This document shows, piece by piece, positions 22,297 through 31,217 of a stretch of 64,000 nt of DNA (its first letter is position 1; each line of letters opens with the position of its first letter). The notes under the pieces were generated by a model. It made no database searches. It had not been told where the DNA came from and worked only from the letters and a program-made list of their open reading frames with translations. Position numbers and translations under genes: made by a program. Source of the DNA: Euphorbia lathyris (taxonomy: Eukaryota > Streptophyta > Magnoliopsida > Malpighiales > Euphorbiaceae); contig NC_088916.1 of the NCBI RefSeq assembly GCF_963576675.1, positions 12,562,501 through 12,626,500 of the forward strand. The letters run 5' to 3'.

Positions 22297-22479
22297 CCTA
22301 CGCGAGGCGTGCCCTAGAGGGCGCCCCACGTAGGAGGTGCGTTTGGAGCTCTTTTTGGGCAGAGACTCAAATATGCGGGGCGCAGGAAGAGGGGAGCCCC
22401 GCGTGTTTGAGTGTCTGAGCATTTTATACACGAAAAACTGTGCTCACGCGGGGCGTAAAAGGAGGTACGCCCTGCGTGA
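22297..22479. repeat. Three inverted pairs of GC-rich motif (hairpins) downstream of ORF1
   Basis: Pair 1 (22297-22334) is a nearly perfect 38-bp palindrome bounded by CCTACG/CGTAGG. Pair 2 (22365-22412) has arms beginning ACTCAAA and ending TTTGAGT around GCGGGGC/GCCCCGC. Pair 3 has arms 22444-22457 and 22466-22479, differing at one position, with an 8-nt loop. The same core motif is arranged as direct pairs in the LTRs. Confidence 0.8.
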
Positions 22480-22651
22480 ATGTTATTTATGGCATAGAAA
22501 TTGTGAAAAATAAACACGAAACATGAACGGAAACCATAAAAATAAATTAGATATATATTAAAACAGAAAGCAAAGTACAATAAAAAGATAAACAAAATGA
22601 ACTAAAATAAACACGAAAACACAAAATAAAAGAAAACATAAAAAAGGAAAA

Positions 22652-23905
22652 CTATGGTTGAGGCGGATGAGGGTTTCCGTGGATGTTGAAGTAGGAGGCG
22701 AAGGAGGTGGTGAGGGCGTCAAAGCGAGCATCGAGGTGGGCCCGATCCTCACGTTGTTGCGCCTCGATGGAGTTGAAGCGGGTGATGAAGGCGGCGTGGT
22801 CCATGAGGCGATTAGCCTCAAGGGGGTCGAAACGGGTGTTGAGGGTGGCGAATTGGGAATCGTAATGGGCGCGATCGGCACGTTGGTGGCCCTCCAAATC
22901 GTCCAACCGAGCATATATGAAATTGAAGTCGTGGTTGGGCGGAGGACTAAAATTGAGGCCCATATCCGAATCTGAACCACCCTCCTCGTGAGAGTGGACC
23001 GCCCCCGAGGTTTCACACGGGCCCGAGGTGGAGCGCCTAAGGGATTTGAAGGCATTTTTCTCCAATGGCTGAGGCTCAAGACTTAGGAGGCGAGCAATGG
23101 CAGCCTCGCCAAGAGCGGAGGTGGCAAAAAGAGTGATGAGATGTCCCAACCCGATCTTGCCACGTTTTCGGGTGGAAATATGGTGGAGTTGGACGGCCAT
23201 GAGATAGGAGAGGTCGTAGGCAAGGTTGTTGGAACAATAATAGAGCGCCAAAAGTTCGTCCTTGTTGACCTTGGTGGACCCCGACTTCCCCGAAAAGTAG
23301 AAAGAGATGAAGCGGTGGAGAAGTTGGAGAATGGGATCACGGATGAGAGAGGGGCAGAGGTTGGAGACATCGTAATCCTCAGACCCGGTGATGGAGGTCC
23401 AAAAATCACGAGCGGAAACACCCTCGGGCCAATGGGAGATGCCACCCTCCGCTTGTTTGGTGAAGTGAGTGCGGAGCCATTGGGTGTCAATGGTGAAGGG
23501 GTGGTTGTGAAGGCGGAAAGTGAAGAGGGCGGCACCGGGGACGTTGTTAGAGGCGAGGGTGGTGTAGAACTCCAAAACCAAGGAGGGGTAAACATGGGGC
23601 CGTGCAAGAAAGTGATCAAGCCAAGAGAGGGCACGGAGGCGCTCCACGAAAGCCCCTCCAAGGTCGAAGCGGTCAAGAGTGCTCCGCTCAATGTATGAGA
23701 GCTCCATAAAGTGGGCGGCGGAAAGTGTTTGGTAGTTTTCGGCCTCCCCCTCGGTTAGGAGATGAAAGAGAGCCCGGTGTAGGCGGGTAAGTGGTGGTTT
23801 CTCCTCCCGGTCGGGTGGTGGTTGTTGATTTTGGGCGGAGTTGGAGGAGCGGGCCCGAGTGGACCACGGAGGACGCATGTCGGTGGTGTGTTTTCGCCTA
23901 ACCAT
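22652..23905 (-). CDS. ATHILA ORF1-like protein
   Basis: 417 codons, uninterrupted. Start chosen at ATG 23905 (MVRRKHTTD) in a good plant context (accATGGt); an in-frame extension to 24052 is proline-rich low complexity. Residues about 70-250 resemble the ATHILA ORF-1 / plant transposon protein family (WLDHFLARPHVYPSLVLEFY; DNHPFTID-like; ARDFWTSITG; DVSNLCPSLIRDPILQLLHRFISFYFSGK). Residues about 320-405 form three imperfect RADRAHYDSQFATLNTRFD-type repeats suited to a coiled coil. The function of the family is unknown. The intact frame in an element that lacks pol suggests either recent insertion or use of the protein. Upstream on the minus strand lie GC-motif hairpins and an 18-nt C run. 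A long antisense frame (23141-23698, +) is a composition shadow. Confidence 0.75.
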   Translation of the reverse strand: MVRRKHTTDMRPPWSTRARSSNSAQNQQPPPDREEKPPLTRLHRALFHLLTEGEAENYQTLSAAHFMELSYIERSTLDRFDLGGAFVERLRALSWLDHFLARPHVYPSLVLEFYTTLASNNVPGAALFTFRLHNHPFTIDTQWLRTHFTKQAEGGISHWPEGVSARDFWTSITGSEDYDVSNLCPSLIRDPILQLLHRFISFYFSGKSGSTKVNKDELLALYYCSNNLAYDLSYLMAVQLHHISTRKRGKIGLGHLITLFATSALGEAAIARLLSLEPQPLEKNAFKSLRRSTSGPCETSGAVHSHEEGGSDSDMGLNFSPPPNHDFNFIYARLDDLEGHQRADRAHYDSQFATLNTRFDPLEANRLMDHAAFITRFNSIEAQQREDRAHLDARFDALTTSFASYFNIHGNPHPPQP

Positions 23906-24006
23906 GGTATAAGTGAAGAATTGAGAGAATGTGTAGGAAGATTGGGGGGTGGTAGTGAGTTGTGAGGAAGAAAAAGGGGAAGAAGAAGGATTTTTATAGG
24001 GGATGA

Positions 24007-24024
24007 GGGGGGGGGGGGGGGGGG
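24007..24024. other. 18-nt guanine homopolymer
   Basis: An uninterrupted run of 18 G on the plus strand, about 100 bp upstream of the ORF1 start and directly touching a GC-motif hairpin (24025). It could form a quadruplex or be an unstable microsatellite. Confidence 0.8.
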
Positions 24025-24203
24025 TACGCGGGGCGTGAAGAGGCCACGCCACGCGTATCTCTCCTCCTGACCGTTATTAATTGCAGGAGTGGTAAGATAC
24101 GCGGGGCGTGAAAGGGAGCACGCCTCGCACATTTCACCTCCTGCCCTTTTTTATGGAAAAAAGGGAAGGACGCGGGACGTACATGGGGATACGCCCCGCG
24201 TAA
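24025..24203. repeat. Three inverted pairs of GC-rich motif upstream of ORF1
   Basis: Pairs at 24025-24057 (TACGCGGGGCGTG / CACGCCACGCGTA), about 24098-24131 (TACGCGGGGCGTG / CACGCCTCGCACA) and 24170-24203 (ACGCGGGACGTA / TACGCCCCGCGT). Each has a 6-9 nt loop. Confidence 0.8.
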
Positions 24204-24279
24204 AAGGGGTAAGTTAAAACGATTTTTCGGTTTTTTCAGCAGTTTTGAATTTTTATGGGTTTTAATTAATGTATTTATG

Positions 24280-26672
24280 GGATTTCTTGATGGAGAGCCT
24301 TGAGAGAGCTAGAATCCCGGACAGCTGGAGAAGTTTAATTAAGGTATGTATTTCTTCTCCTGTGTTTCAAGTTATGGTCAATGGGGATATGTCAGAGGAA
24401 TTTTCCCCGGGCAGAGGAATCCGTCAGGGGGATCCTATGAGCCCTTTCCTTTTTGTTATTGCTATGGAGAGGCTCTCTCACCTGATTCAGGATGCGATTG
24501 ATAATGGGAGTTTCCACCCTGTGGCGATCAACAGCTTCTGTCCCCAGGTGACTCACTTATTCTTTGCAGATGATGTCCTTATCTTTCTTGAGGGTAATGA
24601 GGAGCAGTTGAGAGTCATTATGGATATTCTGGATTGTTTTTGTTCGGCCTCTGGGCAGAAGCTTAATATCCAGAAATCTAGGATGATGTGCTCTAAGAAT
24701 ATGAATCAGAGAGTCTGTAAGAGATTAAGTGATCTCTCAGGTATTCCTCTTACTGATTCTCTTGGGAAGTATCTGGGCGTTCCCCTCCATAGTGAGCGTG
24801 TGTCTAAAGGCTCCTTCAAAGAGACTTTGGATAAAGCTAATTCGAAGTGTGCCACTTGGAAAGCCAAGACTCTGTCTCTCGCTGGCCGCCTCACGTTAAT
24901 TCAATCTGTTAATTGTGCTGCTCCCAATCACATCATGCAGGCTTGTAAGCTTCCGGATCCTGTGCTTAATGATCTTGACAAGATTAACCGTAGGTTCCTG
25001 TGGGGGGAAGCTGCGGAGGGCAGAAAGATCCATCTTGTGCCTTGGAGTGAGGTTTGCCAGCCTAAAGATTCTGGGGGTCTGGGTATTAGGAAAGCAAAGG
25101 ACAATAATAAAGTTTTATTAATGAAACTCCTTTGGCGTATGTGGCAAAACCCCTCCTCTCTTTGGGTTCGCCTCCTTTGTGGTAAGTATCGGAAAGACAA
25201 AATCTTCGGGGGCCCGAAAGAGAGAGTTGCTAATTGTTCCTTCCTCTGGAAAGGACTTAGTGCTGTGTTTGATGAGTTCTGCTTGGGAGTTGGCCTGGAG
25301 GTGGGGAATGGTAAGTCCATTAGTTTCTGGTTTGATAACTGGATTGGGGATAAACCGTTAATTGAGGTGTGTTCTTCCCCCCCGCCTAGTGATATACGCA
25401 ACTGGAGGATTGCCGATGTGGTTGACTCGGAAGGGGACTGGATCTGGTCAAAGTTTGATACTTTCTTTAGCCTTGAGACTCTCCTTAGAATGCGGGGAGT
25501 GAAGGTGAGTAATCAAGAGGAAGACTTGGATAGGCACTGTTGGGCGCTGACTAACAATGGAGTTTATTCTTGCAAATCGGCCTTTGAAGCTTTCTCTCTC
25601 TTTAGATCTGATCCTCCCTCGGATGTGTGGAAGTCGATTTGGACCCTTAAAGTTCCTTTCCGTATTAGGAGTTTCATGTGGCTGGGCGTTAAGGACAGGC
25701 TTCTTACTAATTCGGATAGGCACAGAAGGCACTTGGCTGATTCTGGAGCTTGCAGTAGATGCAGAGGCCATGTTGAGACTTTGTGCCATGCTCTTAGAGA
25801 TTGCTCTAATAGTAAAGAGGTTTGGAGGAAAATTCTCCCACACCATATTTTCTCTTCCTTCATGGCACATTCTGAGGTCGACTGGTTCTCCGATGGTGTT
25901 AGAGGAAAGTTGCTTCCATACATGGAGCATGGTGACATTTTCTTTGCTATTATCTGTCACCAAGTTTGGAAATGGAGAAACGAGGAGATTTTTGGAGATA
26001 AAACTGTTTTTATGACAAACTTAGCTGATTTCTTCTCGAAAAAACTTTTCTCTATTATCGATAGTTTCAAAGGAGAGTCCCTTGCCAGAGCCTCTCAGTG
26101 TTGTGATGTCCATCTCGTGGGATGGACCAGGCCAAGAGAGGGGGTTGTGAAGCTGAATACTGATGGTTCCTGCCTCAGTAACGGTAAGATTGCGGCTGGA
26201 TGTGTGCTTAGAGATGTAGGGGGCGTCTAGCTTTCTGGGTTCTCCCAGAATTTAGGGTTGGGTTCTTCCTTTTCTGCGGAGCTCTGGGCTATTCTTACTG
26301 GAATCAATCTTGCTAAAAGGCTGGGTGTTAAGAGGCTCTCTGTGGAGTCTAATAATTTGGAAGCAATCAAAATGATTTCTGAGAATCATTCTATGGGTCT
26401 TAACAGTCGCAACCTCATCAAAGCTATTATAAGGCTTTGCTCCTCCTTTGAGTTCGTAGAGTTCAGACACATTTTTAGAGAGCAGAATCGTGTTGCTGAT
26501 CGCTTGGCGGCGGCGGGCCATGAAGGGACGTTAGGCGTTACTACCCTTCCTGTTTCCCCTAGTTTCATCTCTCATCTTCTCTTAGAAGATAGGATTGGGG
26601 TTAGCTTCCCTAGGCTAATTCCTGGGTAGTTTGTTGTTTTTCGTTTTTCTTTTCCTTTTCTATCAAAAAAAA
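24280..26672 (+). mobile_element. 5'-truncated L1-type LINE inserted in the Athila-like element
   Basis: Flanked by a 14-16 bp TSD (AATTAATGTATTTATG at 24264-24279 and again at 26673-26688), with a short poly(A) at 26665-26674. The 5' end is truncated inside the RT domain. It is the same family as the LINE at 57185-59760. Confidence 0.92.
24281..26629 (+). pseudogene. LINE ORF2 fragment: reverse transcriptase and RNase H
   Basis: Begins mid-RT (upstream YDRL block lost) and keeps RT motifs GIRQGDPMSPFLF and FADDVLIF (near 24565-24590), the thumb region, a zf-RVT domain (CSRCRGHVETLCHALRDC, near 25750-25805) and an RNase H domain (NTDGS near 26157, SAELWAIL near 26275, REQNRVADRLA near 26480). 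One stop (TAG, 26228-26230) interrupts RNase H where the sister LINE has a tryptophan codon. A conserved VES-D position reads VESNN (near 26345), so a catalytic Asp appears changed to Asn. Otherwise the frame is open for over 2.3 kb, so the copy is fairly young. Confidence 0.92.
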
Positions 26673-26688
26673 AATTAATGTATTTATG

Positions 26689-27506
26689 AGTTGTTAATTC
26701 TTTTTAATGTTTTTATGTTATAATTAAGAGGATAATCAAGACAAAATTTATTATGGAGGGAGGTTAAGGATTTGAATTTGAAAAGATGGAGGTTGATTGG
26801 TGGAAGAGGAGGTGGAGTGTGGAAGAGGGAAAGGTATATGGGGAAGAGGAGTGATAGGAAGTTAGGAGAGGAAAAATGGGAAAGCTGCCATGGGGATTTG
26901 TAATTCACAACTCCCCGAGGATACGCGAGGCATTCCCTGGGGCACGTCCCGCGTGTCCTCCCACGTGGCATTTATTCGAAAGGGGTTTACTCACCGATGG
27001 GCATGCGGGGTGTGGTGGGAGATACGCCCCGCGTAGATATGTCTTTTATTGAGTAAAATGGGCAGATACGCAGATACGCAGGGCGTATGGGGTTGTACGT
27101 CCCGCATAGCTTAAATTTTTTGGATTAATATGGGATTTGTTTTTCCTTTAATTTATGAAAAATAGAAATAAGAATAAAAATTAAAATAGAAATGAAGATA
27201 AAAACGATAAGAATAGCTCAAAGAAATGGAATGAATCGGTCGGAAAACGAAATGTGGAAAGTAAAAGTTGGGAACGAAAAACTCCCTTATTCGAGCTTGG
27301 GTTGCCTGCCAAGAAGCGCTACTTTAGAGTCGGTGAGCTCGACTTAAAATTCCCCTCTTGGTGTATGCTGTCATTCGCGTGAGAAATTCAAATTCTTGAA
27401 TAAACAACCCGTACCTACAAAACGGATTGTTAGCTTCAAAAGAATTTAACAAAAACAAAAAACTATATTTACAGAAATTATTGAAGAGTTCAGTGTGCTC
27501 CCTTTT
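26689..27506 (-). other. Internal non-coding region of Athila-like element with three GC-motif hairpins
   Basis: Inverted pairs at 26917-26960 (arms GAGGATACGCGAGGC and matching GCGTGTCCTC side), 27003-27035 (ATGCGGGGTGTGG / ATACGCCCCGCGTA) and 27074-27108 (TACGCAGGGCGTA / TACGTCCCGCATA). No gag domain can be read here, although gag would be expected between this point and the 5' LTR. Confidence 0.7.
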
Positions 27507-27941
27507 TTACTCATTTGGTAGTTCAAAAAGGGCGAAATATTCCGAGGTAGAAGGAACCTCCGACTCTTCTAACTTTGGATTTATTTCCATGGGTCCGCAC
27601 ACAACCGGCTCATTGATGTCCATTTTCTTACAACTGAGGCAACCTTCATTATTTGGGGAATCCACTTGTGAAAACTCAATTAACTTGGGCTTTCCACTTT
27701 GACAAACCGGATTGGAATCTCGGATTGATTCGTCCGCGGCTGAATCAAGAGGAGACTTCAATCTGGCAATTAGATTTTCTGAATCCCTAAAATATACCTC
27801 AGTGTTAGATAATCTTTCGTGAATGTCTTTTAGCATAGAGATTACCACATCGAATTGTGAGGTTGATTGTTGGTGCGAACATTCGTCATCCATGAGGTCG
27901 TCCCACAGATGACTACTATGAGGCATCATACCATGAAACAA
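27507..27941 (-). CDS. Small ORF near 5' LTR of Athila-like element, unknown
   Basis: 144 codons, ATG at 27941, first ORF after the primer site. Acidic product with a predicted helical stretch (DVVISMLKDIHERLSNTEVYF). By position it could be the remnant of a gag N-terminus, but there is no capsid block or zinc knuckle, and I recognise no family. Confidence 0.4.
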   Translation of the reverse strand: MFHGMMPHSSHLWDDLMDDECSHQQSTSQFDVVISMLKDIHERLSNTEVYFRDSENLIARLKSPLDSAADESIRDSNPVCQSGKPKLIEFSQVDSPNNEGCLSCKKMDINEPVVCGPMEINPKLEESEVPSTSEYFALFELPNE

Positions 27942-28054
27942 ATCATTAGTAACAACAAGAAACAGAATAAATTATTCACAAAAAGAAAGTAATATCTACA
28001 AATGCTTAGACTAACAATAAAACGTTTTTGTCTAATATTGCAAGAAATTATAAA

Positions 28055-28072
28055 TCCCCGGCAACGGCGCCA
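28055..28072 (-). other. Primer-binding site of Athila-like element
   Basis: Minus strand TGGCGCCGTTGCCGGGGA, the site characteristic of Athila-type elements (tRNA-Asp type), 6 nt from the 5' LTR. Confidence 0.9.
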
Positions 28073-28078
28073 AAAACT

Positions 28079-29841
28079 TGATAGGACGTCGCCTAGTGTG
28101 AGCTTTTCTACGACGAAATGTATATTACGATGATTGTGCTACGACTGTGGATGTGATCTTTCTAAATGCTCTATCTTTACTAGACGTCACTACTTAGGGG
28201 GCAAGTGTACCCCGTCGTATCAAGTAATAATCCGGTTAAGACCGGGTATCGAATCTACGGGATTTATAACTGCAAGTATTAAACGACTCGGTTTTATACG
28301 TTATTTAAGCGGTGAATACTTTGAGGTTGGTGTGAGACACAACTACAAACTACTCCTTACTATGGGCGAGACAGATTTATGTAGCGAAAACTCCACGGAA
28401 TGAAATGGGCGACGATAAGTTATAAATATAAAAGACAAGACTCCGAATATATTCGTTTGACAATTTACTCTTGCAAAGACAACTACGTGTAGTTCGACCG
28501 ACCCGTGAAGTACTTAGACTACGTGGTTCCTAGTCAATGCGTGTCTAATGCTGGGGATCAGAAACTAGTGCCCGTAAGTTCCGTGATGTGTCAATTTCTA
28601 CGGTTTCTGGTGCGTCACTTTCGGTAAGGCAACACCTATATGAATCCCTAAAGATAGCCCGAATGGCGTCGAAAATCGCGTTCCCCTACACAATAGTCAA
28701 TTATGAGTATCAAAACAAGTAATAAACATCAACACGTATATAGAAACGGAAATTGCAAATCATATATTATAAATGTGGAAAGCATAAATGAGGAATACAA
28801 CCAAGCCTAGTACATAGGAAGAGTGCAAGCTAATTAGCAAGCGAAGAAGGAAGAATCGACCCTCGGAACTAGCTAACCAAACTCAAGGCCGTCTCTTAGA
28901 TCTTGGAGGTGGAACTCTCGAGCTTGGTGGATGAGGATGGAACGGAACTTTGACGGAGTGACGGATTAAGTGAACAAGCCCTCAAAGTGGTAGAGTTTTA
29001 TTACACGAAAAATGAATCTAAAACTAAAACTATACAACAAATTCTAGCAAAAGAAGTAAAATGTAGCTATGTTCCAGTCTTTTAAATGAGTGCTAGTCAC
29101 ATCGTACTGGCTCAAGTAAATCGAATCAATCTCTGATCTAGGGGAAAAATTGTAAGTTCAAAAGGTGCAAGCATGGAGGAACATAATTTTGTGCAGAAAT
29201 CCCATAATACGCCCCGCGTATGGTGGTATACGCCCTGCGTGTGTACTCATTTCGTCAGAAATCTCCTGCATGTGGACCTAAATCGGATCTTGTTGTCTCA
29301 ACCACGCCCCGCGTATAGTGATATACGCCGCGCATGGTTGAGCTCCTGGCGTTTTATTGCTCGAATTACACCATGTACGCCCTGCGTATCCCAAAACACG
29401 CCTCGCGTACCGATAGTTGACTTAGGAGACAACGCAGTCTGACTTTCAGGATTAGGCAAATCATTTCTGACATGTGTCATACGCCTCGCGTAGGTTGGCA
29501 TACGTCTCGCGTATGCTGACTAGATTCCACATGGTGCTTGCGGATAGGGCAATTATTTCTGACTCCATGTTTCACGCCCTCGTGTGTAATGAGGCGCCTC
29601 GCGTATTGAGTGGGTTTTCACTCCTTGCTCGTACCTAAAATACAAATCTCGAGAGCCGAGTTAGCTTGACGTTTTTATTTCCTAAATTAATCAAAAACAA
29701 GGGAAATTAACTGAAAGCATGGAATTTATTTTTATTTCGTTATTTTATTAAAACACTCTATTTTTGAAATTAAACTTATTTATTTCTTCTAAAATTAACC
29801 CGTAAATCACGCTAAAAGATAGGGGTAAAATACCCCTATCA
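28079..29841 (-). repeat. 5' LTR of Athila-like element, TATA region replaced
   Basis: 1763 bp. Same structure as 19080-20824: terminal palindrome at 29818-29840 and direct GC-motif pairs at about 29206-29608. At 29100-29137 the segment holding the TATA box in the other two LTR copies is replaced by about 36 bp of unrelated sequence (ATCGTACTGGCTCAAG...), with the flanks matching exactly on both sides. Confidence 0.9.
29206..29608. repeat. Direct pairs of GC-rich motif (5' LTR)
   Basis: Same five pairs and orientation as 20188-20590, with independent substitutions in several copies. Confidence 0.8.
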
Positions 29842-29846
29842 GAAGG

Positions 29847-31217
29847 CATCAACTTATTGAAGCCAACAAGTGAACTAATTAAAAATGGCTCACATCAACT
29901 TTCAAAAGAAGCTACCTGCTGATTGAAGTAAATGTCTACTACAATGTTCTGTACCAGATATTTTACCAGCTTAACATGCATCAAGATTATATGATGCTTT
30001 AAATGTGCCAAAATTTTTTATTAAAGGGCATTTTAACAGAAAATTAAATCATTGGGACCAAAAGAGTTAGAAAGTGATACAATTTTATATATAAGTCCCC
30101 ACATTAAAGGTAACAAGTCTAGAAAGAAAATGATCTGACATGCTTTATTTAATAAAAAAATAATAATTTTTATGAACCAAAAGAGAAATACTATTTAAGT
30201 TGGATCCAATTGCAGGTTGATTAAAGTTAGTGGAATAATAAATGAGAATTTAGGTCTATAAACTATAAATATGTGTAGTGCAGAGGTAAATAAGACAGAA
30301 ACATGCATGCCTGACTGACCTACAAAGTTAATATATGCATCCAAGATAAGAACATGTCATAACCAAGGATAATTTCTCCGAAAATACTTAGATAAAAGGC
30401 TATCAGGGTAAGTCCATCCCTTACCAAAAAAAAATGATAATCAAATATGCTACAACGAGTCAGAAGAACTAAAAGGCTACTGACTGATGAGATCCATCAA
30501 AACGTGGGGACTAAAGTAAAAATACCTAGCTTCATATCATATTGATTCTCAATTGCAAGTTAGAAGGCTAATTGAACTTATGGCCAATGGTATTCCCTAA
30601 CATTAAAAGAAATGATCACTCAAATTCATAATTGGAAATAACAACATAGTTCATTCAATTTCATTGAATGCAACTGATCAAAAATTCCCTATTCTCATGG
30701 AACTTCTTATTGAAGAATTGCAAAACAAGCGCGATAATTATGATAGTAGCCCCATAAACAATCTTACCAGCCAACCAATTTCATAACTGGTTCCTTCCTG
30801 GAACTAGGAGGCTAGTTGGGACTAGAGTCCTGGTTAATCGTCGGAGTTTGGTTCAAAATAATTTCTGCACCCCTATCAAAGAGTGAACCAGAGAAATTCG
30901 ATCATAATTAATTTTATCATGATATGAAATGAGATCATTTGTAAAAGGATTTAGCAACCAAGAATCTTATATATAAATAAATGATGACAATGCAATCAAT
31001 AATTATTCTTATTTGTTTTAACTTGACAATCAAAAGATTATTATATAAACATGTCTTGTTATGATTAAACTGAGTTCATATTATCTTTACTGGGAAATAA
31101 TGAAGAATGAAAGTGGTCCATATTAAATGATATTATCTTACATAACTTGAAATAAATGATATTTTTTTAGGAAGTAAACAACATCATTAAAAACTATATC
31201 TAATACCCTAACATATA
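29847..31217. other. Ancestral AT-rich sequence
   Basis: Continuation of the sequence left of 19075. No gene recognised, and no right-hand CACTA end matching 16252 was found. It ends abruptly at copia integrase coding sequence. Confidence 0.3.

Larger units (their letters stand above)
19080..29841 (-). mobile_element. Complete Athila-like LTR retrotransposon, non-autonomous, with nested LINE
   Basis: 10,762 bp between TSDs GAAGG (19075-19079 and 29842-29846). LTRs at 19080-20824 and 28079-29841. The primer site TGGCGCCGTTGCCGGGGA (28055-28072, minus), as used by Athila elements (tRNA-Asp type), lies 6 nt from the 5' LTR. On the minus strand the 3' end reads GAGGACAAGTAAAAC... before the LTR, also Athila-like. 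The internal region without the nested LINE is about 4.8 kb and codes for an ATHILA ORF1-like protein but no recognisable gag, protease, RT or integrase. It is therefore probably mobilised in trans by relatives (inferred). Confidence 0.93.

Noticed and set aside
23141..23698. Long plus-strand frame (185 codons) opposite the ORF1-like gene
   Set aside because: Antisense shadow caused by GC-rich codon use of the minus-strand gene; low-complexity glycine/valine product.
30230..30290. GTGTAGTG near 30275 as the missing right end of the CACTA-like element
   Set aside because: Adjacent bases (CAG) do not match the CAT before 16252, and no GGCAACR or reverse repeats lie inside it.
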